This document shows, one piece after another, positions 44,158-52,846 of a stretch of DNA of 64,000 bases. The notes under the pieces are model-generated. The model was not told the origin of the DNA and did no database searches. It worked only from the letters and a program-made list of their open reading frames with translations. The DNA lies in assembly GCF_009826935.1 (NCBI RefSeq), contig NZ_WUMN01000005.1, positions 1 through 64,000 of the forward strand, read 5' to 3'. The translations under genes and the position numbers were made by a program. The stretch is from Flavobacterium sp. Sd200 (lineage in GTDB: Bacteria > Bacteroidota > Bacteroidia > Flavobacteriales > Flavobacteriaceae). How positions within the stretch are numbered: the first letter of the stretch is position 1; every line of letters begins with the position of its first letter.

Positions 44158-47057
44158 TATTCCTGCCTGTTTATATAAACCCAGCCTGTTTTGGGGTTAG
44201 TTTCTTTAAAGTAAATTACATAATAGTAAGTGCCTGTTGGAAGCTCTTTGCCGCTGCTGTCCCGCCCGTCCCATTCTTTAACGTAGTTCGCCCTATCATA
44301 AACCTTCAGTCCGTAACGGTTAAAAATTTCTAATTTGTTAATGGCAGGCTGCCTGCTAAGATCAAAAAAGTTGTTGAATGCGTCGCCGTTTGGCGATATG
44401 CCTTTGGGTATTTTATCAAACAGGCATGTAGGGCAAATAACATCGGTATCGGTAGACTGGTTGTTTGCAGTTTCTGCATCGCTCGTAGCACTGCTTACGG
44501 TTGCTGTATTAACCAGGCTACTTTCGGAGCTTGCAGGGATGCTTACCATTACAGTATATGTTATGCTCTGCCCATTACGCAACAAGGGTATAATGTCATC
44601 TAATTCACCTAAAACCTCCGGCTCGTTGCCAATGGTCCAGCTCATAGTGGTTATTCCCTGCGGCATTAAATCCTGCACCTGCACCCGGCTTGCGTCAGAT
44701 GGGCCATTGTTGGTAACTGTAATGGTGTACGTTGTTGTGCTGCCAGGGATGTATGTATCCTGATTATTGGTCTTGGTAATGCTAAGGTCGGCCCGGGAAA
44801 CTATAGGTGTAACAGTCCTATCGTTAACTGCAGGTGTAGAAGGATCATCTGAATTTGCCCTTACAAATATCTGGTTATAGCTCTCGCCAATAACCGTAGC
44901 CTGGTTAACCACCCTACCTGCCGCAACATCTGCTGCCGTTATGGTGTGGGCAGCCGTTGCAGTTACACTTTGCCCTGGCAAGAGGCTTGCAACCTGAGAA
45001 GGAGATATACTGCCCGGATTTGCATTGCTGTCGGCAATAACTATATTGTAAACGGGTACATTGCCTGTATTGGTAAGGGTGAGGTTGTATTGTATTATGT
45101 CGCCCTCATTATAATAAACAGCGTTTTGTGCCAATTTGCTTAAATAAAGTTTGGCATTTGGCGTGACGGATGAGGTGTTATTGGTTAAATCCGTATCATT
45201 ATTAGCTCCGGTAATTGTAGCGGTATTAGTATGGTTGCCCGTTGGGTTAACCACGGCCGTTATTTCTAAAGTTACAGGGGTGTTAACAGCAAGGCTGCCA
45301 ATGTTCCATATACCTGTAGCTGAACTATAACTACCTGTTTGGGCAGTTGCAGATGTATAGGTGTAGCCCGATGGCAGAAGGTCGGTCACAGTGGCCTGCG
45401 CATCAGTATAAGGGCCAAGGTTTGTGGCTGTAATCCTAAAGGTTATCTGTCCGTTCGTAACCCCTGTAATTTCTTTAACCACCTGGAGGTTGCTGCACAC
45501 GGTTACGGCAACCCGGGCAGAAGGGCTGGTAATGCCGCAGGGCAAAGTAGTTGTAACCGAATAATTTCCGCTGACTGCAGGTGTGTATTGTTGGGCGGTG
45601 GCACCCACTATGGCCACACCGTCTAAATACCATTGATAAGGTTCCAACCCCGGTGTGGCATTTATTACTGTATCGCAGCCTGCTGTATTTGTAATAACGG
45701 GCAATGGCGGAGGTAAATTAAAATGGGTAAATAAATTTATCATTGAATGGGATGCCCCGCTTTCTATAATTGCCGCATTGATTTTTGCATTAGATGTAAA
45801 AACATAGTCGGCCGCGTTATTCAGTATAGTTGTACTAAAGCGTATAAGATAGTAGCCCGTGTTGCCTATGCGCACCCTAAAGGCCGCTGTAGTAGTTTCT
45901 ATATCGGTGCCATTAATTAAAACAGGTTCTGTAGGACTTTCTGTAATTATATAGCCAAAAGCTTCAAGTCCTGCATTATTATAATCAGTAAAACGATGAA
46001 GTGTAAACGAATTCGCACCTGTGCAATCTCCTACAGGTAAAGCCACATAAGTGTCTACTTCGCAACCGCTTGCAACCCCGGCATACACAATTACCGGCTT
46101 GTTAGAAATTATATGCGATGTTGAGTATTGCGTTGCATCGTCTCCGTTTTGAAAAGTAATATAATCGCCGCTGTTGGCAAGTGTGTGTGTGGTGGTACCC
46201 ATAACCGTGCCATCGGCATTATTGTGCGTAAGCAGCACTGTTGTTCCTGCCTGCGATGCTATAATGGTACTTTGCTCTGGGCCGTTAGCAGCAGTGCCAC
46301 CACCACCTGTACCCCTAACAATTATATATTGTTTCCCTAAGCTTTGCACAGGCAGTATTTGCGTGCCAACCCCATCTGAACACACTACCGGGCTGTCTGC
46401 ATAAGCACCTGCATTTGCCACTATTGGGTTATTGGCCGTAAGGCTGCTGCCCATGGGCGCATTAAAAAGGTAGCTTTGCCCTGCATTAAGTGTAATCAGG
46501 GCAACGTTGTTTAACTGCACCTGTGTATTATTTTGTGTTGCCATAACACTGTACAGCGGCGCACCGCCTGATAATCCTCTAAAATCTGATCGGTAATACC
46601 CTAAAAAAAATGCTGTACCTAAGCCTTCATTACCATAGCTAAGCATGGCAGCGTTGCCTTTTATAAAGTCGCCACTATCGTTGCCGGTAGCACTATTGGC
46701 ATCTGAGGCTACATTGCGCATGCTAACCGATACGCGTGCCGTAGCACTTACAATAAGCCCCCTGTCGTTATAAAGCGTGTTGGGCCAGTTTTTGGGCACT
46801 ATGCCTGCAATTCCGCTAAACCTGTACACCGCAGGCTGTGTAGCCGTTAGGCTAAGTGTTGTAATCTCCGCGCCGTTGCTTTTGTACAAAACAGCCGTTA
46901 CCGTACCCTGTTCCTGTGTTGTAACCACAATTTCGTTCGCATCGCTCCAGTACTGCCACGGAGAGGGTGCAATATGGTGCTGTACAGCATACTGTGCGTG
47001 TGTATTGATACAGCATAAAGTTACCAATACAACACATAATAGTTTTATAATTTTCAT
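44157..47057 (-). CDS. T9SS type B protein with IgGFc-binding-like and DUF11 domains
   Basis: A 966-aa surface protein starting MKIIKLLCVVLVTLCCINTHAQ. The ATG at 47057 is preferred to the one at 47105 because the signal peptide begins there. The N-terminal ~450 residues resemble the IgGFc_binding domain ('YWSDANEIVVTTQEQGTVT', 'IVANAGAYADSPVVCSDGVG', 'QYIIVRGTGG'). An Ig-like 'YQWYLDGVAIVGATAQQYTP' segment follows. There are then three DUF11 repeats ('ITATNLGPYTDAQATVTDLLP', 'LTLTNTGNVPVYNIVIAD', 'ITVTNNGPSDASRVQVQDLMP') and a CHU_C domain ('KGISPNGDAFNNFFDL', 'LEIFNRYGLKVYDR', 'GKELPTGTYYYVIYF'). The IgGFc-like name reflects homology, not antibody binding. It is the second gene of a three-gene minus-strand set. 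Confidence 0.9.
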   Translation of the reverse strand: MKIIKLLCVVLVTLCCINTHAQYAVQHHIAPSPWQYWSDANEIVVTTQEQGTVTAVLYKSNGAEITTLSLTATQPAVYRFSGIAGIVPKNWPNTLYNDRGLIVSATARVSVSMRNVASDANSATGNDSGDFIKGNAAMLSYGNEGLGTAFFLGYYRSDFRGLSGGAPLYSVMATQNNTQVQLNNVALITLNAGQSYLFNAPMGSSLTANNPIVANAGAYADSPVVCSDGVGTQILPVQSLGKQYIIVRGTGGGGTAANGPEQSTIIASQAGTTVLLTHNNADGTVMGTTTHTLANSGDYITFQNGDDATQYSTSHIISNKPVIVYAGVASGCEVDTYVALPVGDCTGANSFTLHRFTDYNNAGLEAFGYIITESPTEPVLINGTDIETTTAAFRVRIGNTGYYLIRFSTTILNNAADYVFTSNAKINAAIIESGASHSMINLFTHFNLPPPLPVITNTAGCDTVINATPGLEPYQWYLDGVAIVGATAQQYTPAVSGNYSVTTTLPCGITSPSARVAVTVCSNLQVVKEITGVTNGQITFRITATNLGPYTDAQATVTDLLPSGYTYTSATAQTGSYSSATGIWNIGSLAVNTPVTLEITAVVNPTGNHTNTATITGANNDTDLTNNTSSVTPNAKLYLSKLAQNAVYYNEGDIIQYNLTLTNTGNVPVYNIVIADSNANPGSISPSQVASLLPGQSVTATAAHTITAADVAAGRVVNQATVIGESYNQIFVRANSDDPSTPAVNDRTVTPIVSRADLSITKTNNQDTYIPGSTTTYTITVTNNGPSDASRVQVQDLMPQGITTMSWTIGNEPEVLGELDDIIPLLRNGQSITYTVMVSIPASSESSLVNTATVSSATSDAETANNQSTDTDVICPTCLFDKIPKGISPNGDAFNNFFDLSRQPAINKLEIFNRYGLKVYDRANYVKEWDGRDSSGKELPTGTYYYVIYFKETNPKTGWVYINRQE

Positions 47058-47083
47058 GGCAGGATAGATAGCGTTTGCATAAA

Positions 47084-47115
47084 GGAAAATGCCCTGATGT
47101 ATCAAGGCACTTTCC
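47084..47115 (-). terminator. Hairpin after the GEVED protein gene
   Basis: On the minus strand GGAAAGTGCC (47115-47106) pairs with GGCATTTTCC (47093-47084), with one G-U pair and a 12-nt loop. The following tract has only a short T run, so it may be a partial terminator or an mRNA-stabilising hairpin between this gene and the next. Confidence 0.45.
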
Positions 47116-47130
47116 GAATAGTAGAATATG

Positions 47131-49089
47131 TTATTTTTTAATTATTTTAAAGCTTTGCGTCTCTCCTGTGTTTAGGTGTACTTTTAAAATATAAATGCCG
47201 TTTTGCAACTGAGACAGGTTGAGCTGCTGTGTGGTTGTTTTTAAAACAGGCTGCCCAAGGGAGTTATATACTTCGGCAAATTTTATTTGTTGGCCTGAGT
47301 GTTGTAGGGTTATCAGGCCCTCGGTAGGGTTAGGGTAAATTGTAATGCCTGTATTTTTAAATCCGCCCACCGAAGCTATTTCACTGTTTACATTTATGCT
47401 GTAGTCTTCTGCCTGGCCGTAGCCCACGGTATTGCATGAAGGTGCCTCGGTATTAAACTTCTTAAGTATTCTTATTTTGGTAAGCCCAAGTGGGGCATCC
47501 TGTGGAACGGTTATGTTTCCGGCAACGGTTATTTCATCTTCTCCTGTAGAATCTTCAATTGTACCAATTGTGTATTGCTCGCCTTCGTCTTCAAAATTGT
47601 TGTTCCTATTCCAGTCTACATAGGCCGTAACGTGATGCACAAAATTGCCGTTTGTGTTTCCCTTTACGGTAATAGGATATTGCTGCCCCAAAGCCACCTG
47701 TGCAGTAATATTGTCGAAATTTTCATACTGCGGCGTTTCATCGCCAATTGTTGCAGCGGAGGCATTGTCTATACCTGCAAACTGTACAAGGGTTATAGGC
47801 TCTGCGCTGCCCGGAAAGCTTACATCGCATGGTCGTTGGTTTGTAATAGATATTGTAATTTCATCATACAGCTCACTATCGTCTGCGGCTATTGCCCTTA
47901 CGGTTACTGTACCATTTGCAAAGGCCGAAAGCACGCCGTTTTGGCTCAGGGTGGCAAATTCTGCCCCCGAAACTATTTGCCATACCGTTGCCTGGCTTAC
48001 GTATGCCGGAAGTATAGACGATGTTAACTGTAGCGCACCTTGATTTTCAGTAATTTCGGCAGCCGCATTGTTAGAGGTAGCCACATCAATTGCAGTTACA
48101 GCGTTAGGTACGTTGTAGAAAATTTTAATATTAGGGCGGTTTTTATAACTTGCGTGGCTCAGCACCAGGTTTTCGCTCATTGGCACCGTCAGGATAGGCC
48201 ATGAACCTATTATATAATCACTATAACCGGATGTGTACTGCCATATTACATGCGTGTTAAACATTCTTTGGGCATTTTGATACATGGCTGTAGCCAGTTC
48301 CAAACCCTGGCCTGTATATTCAAACGGCTCATCAAAAGCAAAATCGATCCATCCAATGGTTGCAGGCAGATCATAAGCCGGGTTATCCATAACTTCTGTA
48401 TGGCTTTCCAAAATATTTGCAAAAGTAGTCTGGGTGCTAAGTGGTGCCGTAGTTTCAGAGTTCCTTGCAAACATCCTTAACCTTAAGTCGGGAAATTCAT
48501 CGCCTCCGTAGGCCGCATTGATTTTTTCGAAGGCAACACTTGTAATTACCGCCCCGGCAGGAATGTTTATTCCCTGCATTTCGGCAGCAGTAAACAAAAT
48601 ATTAGAAACGGAACCGCTCCTTTCGGCAATCCCTGCATACATTATAGGCGAATAGCAGGCATCAAACCAAATATTGGCACTGGCGCCCACTCCTATCTGT
48701 CCTTCACGGCTGGAAACAAGTGGTAATGTAGTTATGTTTTGCACAACCCAACCGCTATATAGCGTTTCAGAGCATAGTGCCCTTATTTCAACGTCATATT
48801 CTGTCTCGGGCTGTAGTTGTGTAACAAGCAATATTGCATTTGCTGCAGTACCGGTTTGCAGTACTTCCTGGCTGCCGGCAAGTTTAATTTGCCATTCGTA
48901 ACCATTCGCAGGCAACCCTTCAGCATCCTGCCAAAGAATTTCGGCGTGGCTAACCCCAAGATTCGCTGTGGTTAGGTTTTGAGGGGCAGCACAATCCTGT
49001 GCGCTCACTTTTAAACCAATTGCAAAGAAGAGTCCAACGCACCATGTTTTTGCAATAATTCTTCTTTTTGTGTAATTTTTTTTCATCAT
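47131..49089 (-). CDS. T9SS type A protein with fibronectin III and GEVED domains
   Basis: A 652-aa secreted protein with a basic signal peptide ending 'LFFAIGLKVSAQ'. A fibronectin III domain spans residues 34-120 ('CAAPQNLTTANLGVSHAEI', 'NGYEWQIKLAG'). A ~200-residue beta domain follows, then a BIG2-like stretch ('VWQIVSGAEFATLSQNGVLS'). Next is a GEVED domain ('TAYVDWNRNNNFEDEGEQY', 'TKIRILKKFN', 'YGQAEDYSINV'). A type A sorting domain ends it ('GITIYPNPTEGLITLQHSG', 'LQNGIYILKVHLNTGETQS'). No protease or glycosidase motif is seen, so it probably acts by binding. It is the first gene of the minus-strand set and is divergent from the AraC regulator. Confidence 0.9.
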   Translation of the reverse strand: MMKKNYTKRRIIAKTWCVGLFFAIGLKVSAQDCAAPQNLTTANLGVSHAEILWQDAEGLPANGYEWQIKLAGSQEVLQTGTAANAILLVTQLQPETEYDVEIRALCSETLYSGWVVQNITTLPLVSSREGQIGVGASANIWFDACYSPIMYAGIAERSGSVSNILFTAAEMQGINIPAGAVITSVAFEKINAAYGGDEFPDLRLRMFARNSETTAPLSTQTTFANILESHTEVMDNPAYDLPATIGWIDFAFDEPFEYTGQGLELATAMYQNAQRMFNTHVIWQYTSGYSDYIIGSWPILTVPMSENLVLSHASYKNRPNIKIFYNVPNAVTAIDVATSNNAAAEITENQGALQLTSSILPAYVSQATVWQIVSGAEFATLSQNGVLSAFANGTVTVRAIAADDSELYDEITISITNQRPCDVSFPGSAEPITLVQFAGIDNASAATIGDETPQYENFDNITAQVALGQQYPITVKGNTNGNFVHHVTAYVDWNRNNNFEDEGEQYTIGTIEDSTGEDEITVAGNITVPQDAPLGLTKIRILKKFNTEAPSCNTVGYGQAEDYSINVNSEIASVGGFKNTGITIYPNPTEGLITLQHSGQQIKFAEVYNSLGQPVLKTTTQQLNLSQLQNGIYILKVHLNTGETQSFKIIKK

Positions 49090-49194
49090 AACCTATTTTA
49101 AAACATTAACTAACACTCCGGTATAATTTTGTTATTAAACCCTGGAAAATATTTTTATAACAATTATTAATAATTAGTCTAAATAACAATTAAT

Positions 49195-49209
49195 TAGATT
49201 TGCGCAAAT
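49195..49209 (+). promoter_or_regulatory. -7 box and overlapping palindrome upstream of the AraC gene
   Basis: TAGATTTG (49195-49202) fits TAnnTTTG, and the perfect 12-bp palindrome ATTTGCGCAAAT (49198-49209) overlaps it. A dimeric protein bound to the palindrome would block or shape initiation. It also lies in the divergent region serving the 49089 gene. Confidence 0.5.
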
Positions 49210-49240
49210 TTCTGTGACTAAAAACACTTAAAGTAGTGCC

Positions 49241-49271
49241 AAACGGATTTTAATATTATGCTAAACGGATT
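49241..49271 (+). promoter_or_regulatory. Direct repeats AAACGGATT, candidate AraC-type operator
   Basis: AAACGGATT occurs at 49241-49249 and 49263-49271, both followed by T-rich sequence ending in TTTTAAT. They are 22 bases apart start to start, about two helical turns, the spacing AraC-family proteins favour. They lie 10-40 bases before the regulator's ATG, which suggests autoregulation. Confidence 0.5.
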
Positions 49272-49281
49272 ATTTTAATTT

Positions 49282-50265
49282 ATGGAAATGTTCTACCTTT
49301 CAGAAGAAATAGTATGCCGTACCAATATTGATAACGATACTGAAAACACTGCCACCGTAAAGCAAAAGGAAATATTGTTTTCTTATGATTTTGGGGAGAC
49401 GGCATTTAAAAAAATAAGCTTTAGCGGCGTAAGGCTGCTGTATGGAAAACTGCGATTTAAAAAGCCCATACCTGTTAAAATGCAAAGCAGCAACCCTTAT
49501 ATTGAAATGTATTTTTCGTTTAAAGGCAGCCGGCAGATGTTTTTTTCCCAAAGCAACAGGAGGTTTTGTATTCCGCACGGGCATCAAAACTTATTTTATA
49601 TACCTGACCCTGAATTTTATATTGAGCCCGAGGCCAATGATGAGGAAAATATAAGCCTGCAAATACAGTTTAACGAAGGATATTTTAAACGGCTCATACC
49701 CATAAATGCACCTTTGTTCCACAATTTTGCAACCAACCTCAACAATCGGCGCTTTGCGGCTTTAAACCCCACACCTGCTGCTACAACACCAAAAATGCTT
49801 GGCATCCTTAATGACATTGTACATTGTGAAAGGACCGGCATTATAAAACAACTGCACCTTGAAGCAAATATTTTAAAGCTATTGCAGTATCAGTTTGAAC
49901 AATATGAAGAATCTGTAGAAAGAAAGGAATATTCTTTTGTAAAGGATTATGATATAGACAAGCTTTTTCAGGCAAAAAAAATTATTGAACAAAATATCAC
50001 ACATCCCTACCCGCTATTAGAACTTGCCCATAAAACCGGGCTAAATGATTATAAGCTAAAAAAAGGGTTTAAAGAACTTTTTGGAAATACAGTATTTGGC
50101 TACCTGCACGAACTGCGCATGCAAAAAGCACGCGAAATGCTTTTTGACTCCCAAATGAGCATTGCAGAAATTGCCGAATATTGTGGTTATGCCTACATAC
50201 CTTCATTTATTAAAGCCTACAAGCAAAAATATGGGTTAACCCCTAAAAAAATGAGGGAAAATTAG
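49282..50265 (+). CDS. AraC-family transcriptional regulator
   Basis: A 327-aa protein. The N-terminal ~215 residues form a ligand/dimerisation part of the type seen in Bacteroidota AraC proteins ('PYIEMYFSFKGSRQMFF', 'ISLQIQFNEGYFKRLIP'). The C-terminal ~100 residues are a double helix-turn-helix: 'PLLELAHKTGLNDYKLKKGF' then 'FGYLHELRMQKAREML' and 'SIAEIAEYCGYAYIPSFIKA', ending 'KYGLTPKKMREN'. It resembles siderophore-type (PchR-like) AraC regulators. It is divergent from the T9SS gene at 49089 and 525 bases from the end of the pectin locus. Which of these it controls cannot be told; the direct repeats just upstream suggest it controls itself. Confidence 0.9.
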   Translation: MEMFYLSEEIVCRTNIDNDTENTATVKQKEILFSYDFGETAFKKISFSGVRLLYGKLRFKKPIPVKMQSSNPYIEMYFSFKGSRQMFFSQSNRRFCIPHGHQNLFYIPDPEFYIEPEANDEENISLQIQFNEGYFKRLIPINAPLFHNFATNLNNRRFAALNPTPAATTPKMLGILNDIVHCERTGIIKQLHLEANILKLLQYQFEQYEESVERKEYSFVKDYDIDKLFQAKKIIEQNITHPYPLLELAHKTGLNDYKLKKGFKELFGNTVFGYLHELRMQKAREMLFDSQMSIAEIAEYCGYAYIPSFIKAYKQKYGLTPKKMREN

Positions 50266-50309
50266 TAACTGTATAATAAGGAATTCATTTGTAAGTAACC
50301 GTGCAAAGA

Positions 50310-50410
50310 GTTTCATAAAAAATGAGATCCTTTCGGCTACCCTTTTGAAAAAACAAATCTGTAACAAACAGTTATTCAGTAATATAAAAAATAGATTGAT
50401 AATCCTGCTA
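50310..50410 (+). repeat. Degenerate intergenic repeat, copy B
   Basis: It aligns in order with 40683-40789: GTTTCATAAAAAATGAGATC, GGCTACCC, a gap, CTGTAACAAA and GATAATCCTG. It is in the same orientation as copy A. Confidence 0.5.
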
Positions 50411-50583
50411 CCCCCGATTAAAAGCCTTTATCTTTTACGTCATGAAGCAAGAAGCCACAAAGAAAGGCAACTTACGTAAACAATTAATTACTGAACTATC
50501 TAAAAAGCTGATTGTCCATTTAAGAAAAAGGCTTTTCGCAACGTAACCTTTAAAAAAAGAGGGAGCTTTTATTTGTAAAAATC

Positions 50584-50610
50584 AATTCCGCAGACAGTGT
50601 CTGCGGAATT
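50584..50610. terminator. Perfect 12-bp inverted repeat, possible terminator of the pectin operon
   Basis: AATTCCGCAGAC (50584-50595) and GTCTGCGGAATT (50599-50610) with a 3-nt loop. On the minus strand it is followed by GATTTTTAC, a modest T tract, 180 bases beyond the last gene of the pectin locus. On the plus strand no T run follows. Confidence 0.5.
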
Positions 50611-50789
50611 CGAAAACGTTGATATAATCCATAATAGCTTTCAATTAAGCTGGTCACATTACTTACAGCTGATGCGGATTGATGATATTTTAACCACTCT
50701 CAGTTTATCAACTGTTAGAAACATAAGATTATAGATTAGTATTTTATACTTTGCCTACAAAAAGGGAAACATAGAACAAAATGATAAAA

Positions 50790-51776
50790 TTACAAATCAT
50801 ACCATTCTTTTTTTATTGACTTTGAATTACTTCCTAAAATATTTTTAAGTGTGTACTTTTCAATCTCGGATGTTTTTAATTGATGTGTCCATGATGCCCT
50901 TTCTTTCGGCTTAAAACCCTCTCCATTACATTCGTATTCAGCAAAAAAAGTTGTTTTTTCATTTTCAGCATTGCCCCAGTTATCCCACGCTTCGGGAGCA
51001 ATTTGTTTTGGAAGTTCACATTTTATAAATACTGATTTTGCCCATGCCCGCCACGGTCTTCCTAAATACATTTTATCAACTTCAGAAGTGACAAAAACTT
51101 TGCAATCAAGAAAAACAAATCCAAAATCTTTGTCTTTTGGAGTATTAGGGGCTGTTATATATGAATTGGCTTTACATAGAATCACACAGTTTTTAAATAC
51201 TGCTGTAGCGGGCCCAAAAATAAAATCAGTAGTTCCCTCTATATAGCAATCTGTAAAAAGCTGCCTTGAATTTTCTCCGCCACAATAAACTGTATCCTGA
51301 TTTCCTAAAAATTTGCAGTTCTTAAAAACAGCCTTATCTGCATCAACATATAATGCAACAGCCTGACCTACCCTACCCGCAGAATTTTCGAAAGTAATAT
51401 TCTCTGCTCTGAATCTATTTCCTGAAATTCTTGCTGTAAAAGAATCAAAGGTTCCCATTTTTCCTCTGCCGGAATAATCATTATAGGTTATAATGGTCTT
51501 GTCTGCACTTTCTCCAATAAAAATAACATCGGTATTATTGGCAGATAATTCTATCTTTTCGTTATAAACCCCATTCTTAATATATAAACTAATAGGCTGC
51601 AACGGAAAAACACGCATGGCATTTATAGCATCCTGAATATATTTAAAATCGCCTGTACCGTCTTTGGCTACAACAAAATTATATTTGTATTTTTCTGGGT
51701 TAGATGTTTGGGCAATAAAGTTTTGCGTAAACAAAAACAGTATTAGAAGATATTGTAAAACAGTGAATTTTCTCAT
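50790..51776 (-). CDS. Pectin methylesterase, CE8 family
   Basis: A 328-aa exported enzyme (signal peptide MRKFTVLQYLLILFLFTQNFIAQ) that removes methyl groups from homogalacturonan. The right-handed beta-helix carries all CE8 signature sites. These are 'NGVYNEKIEL' (GxYxE), 'GRVGQAVALYV' (QAVAL), 'NQDTVYCGG' with the acid/base Asp, 'TTDFIFGPATAVF' with the nucleophile Asp, and 'YLGRPWRAWA' with the substrate Arg. The length is usual. It is the last gene of the pectin locus and a paralogue of the neighbour at 51816. It lacks a lipobox, so it is probably periplasmic and soluble, unlike that neighbour. Confidence 0.95.
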   Translation of the reverse strand: MRKFTVLQYLLILFLFTQNFIAQTSNPEKYKYNFVVAKDGTGDFKYIQDAINAMRVFPLQPISLYIKNGVYNEKIELSANNTDVIFIGESADKTIITYNDYSGRGKMGTFDSFTARISGNRFRAENITFENSAGRVGQAVALYVDADKAVFKNCKFLGNQDTVYCGGENSRQLFTDCYIEGTTDFIFGPATAVFKNCVILCKANSYITAPNTPKDKDFGFVFLDCKVFVTSEVDKMYLGRPWRAWAKSVFIKCELPKQIAPEAWDNWGNAENEKTTFFAEYECNGEGFKPKERASWTHQLKTSEIEKYTLKNILGSNSKSIKKEWYDL

Positions 51777-51815
51777 TTGGATATTTATTTTTTACGATTG
51801 AACGGTATATATCTT

Positions 51816-52832
51816 TTACAATACCGGAGTCCAGTCTTTAAAAATGGCTTTAAGCGTATAGTCTTTTGTAAATTGTTCCTGGGTAAGCTGACGCGACCAA
51901 CTTACACGAGAGTCGGTATTTCTCCCCATACCTTCAGACAAATATTCAGCATAAAATGTAGTTGACTCGGCTTCCCGTTTATCCCAGTTGTGCCAGCCTT
52001 CTGGTTTTATATGTGCACCTATGTTGCATTTTATAAAAACTGTCTTGGCATAATTCCTCCAAGGCCTGCCTAAGTAATAGGAATTAGCAGCCGAATCAGT
52101 TGTTAGTTTACAGTTCAGAAACACAAACCCGTACTGATTTTTTTCCGGGGTACTGGCCGCAGTTAGATAACCTCCATCGGCTTTTGCAAAAATTTCACAT
52201 TGGTCAAAAACGGCCGTTGATGCCCCAAAAATAAAATCGACAGTTCCTTCTATATAGCAATTTTTATAATATTGCCTGCTTGTAGCCTCGCGAGGATACA
52301 ATGTATCCTGAAAACCTAAAAACCTGCAATTGTCAAAAACTACCTTATCGCCATCAATTCTTACCGCTACTGCCTGACCAACCGGGCCTGATGCGTTTTC
52401 GAACGTAATGCTTTTTGCAGTAAAATTATTTGCAGTAACAATAAAACTTGCCGACCCTGAAGTTCCTATATTTTGTCCTTCACTATTTTTTTTTGAAGCA
52501 TAATCATCATAAGTCAGGATAACCTTTTCTGTATTTTCTCCTATTAAAGTAACATTATTTTTATCCTTCGGTATCTCTAATTTTTCTTTGTAAGTTCCAC
52601 CTTTAATAAAAATTTTGGTCTCGGTCATTTTCAAAGAGGGTACTGAATTTACAGCTTCCTGAACGGTTTTGTAATTACCTGTTCCATCTTTTGCTACAAC
52701 AATATCATACAATTTGGCTTCAGTATTTTGATTTTTAACTGATTTATCAGTAACAGAACAATTTGTTAAAAAAACGAAAACCGATAAAATCGCTACCTTA
52801 AGCAGTACTTTACTCAATATTTTATTCATCAC
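51816..52832 (-). CDS. Pectin methylesterase, CE8 family, lipoprotein
   Basis: A 338-aa second CE8 enzyme. The signal sequence ends in a lipobox-like 'VFVFLTNCS', so it is predicted to be a lipoprotein, possibly at the cell surface. CE8 sites are all present: 'GGTYKEKLEIP', 'GPVGQAVAVRI', 'GFQDTLYPR', 'TVDFIFGASTAVF' and 'YLGRPWRNYAK'. Having one lipoprotein and one soluble copy suggests demethylation in two compartments. It is followed by the other CE8 gene 39 bases downstream. Confidence 0.95.
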   Translation of the reverse strand: MMNKILSKVLLKVAILSVFVFLTNCSVTDKSVKNQNTEAKLYDIVVAKDGTGNYKTVQEAVNSVPSLKMTETKIFIKGGTYKEKLEIPKDKNNVTLIGENTEKVILTYDDYASKKNSEGQNIGTSGSASFIVTANNFTAKSITFENASGPVGQAVAVRIDGDKVVFDNCRFLGFQDTLYPREATSRQYYKNCYIEGTVDFIFGASTAVFDQCEIFAKADGGYLTAASTPEKNQYGFVFLNCKLTTDSAANSYYLGRPWRNYAKTVFIKCNIGAHIKPEGWHNWDKREAESTTFYAEYLSEGMGRNTDSRVSWSRQLTQEQFTKDYTLKAIFKDWTPVL

Positions 52833-52846
52833 TTCAGTGTATATAT

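Larger units (their letters stand above)
50266..50789. other. 524-bp gap with repeat copy, tiny basic frame and palindrome
   Basis: It holds the second copy of the degenerate repeat (50310-50410) and a 34-codon basic frame at 50442-50546 ('MKQEATKKGNLRKQLITELS'). A perfect palindrome lies at 50584-50610. The tiny frame has no visible promoter and may be debris of a mobile element. No convincing gene is present. Confidence 0.45.

Noticed and set aside
44335..48480. Several plus-strand open frames antisense to the T9SS genes
   Set aside because: They have low-complexity Cys/Ser/Val composition, no domain, and lie wholly inside well-supported genes on the other strand.
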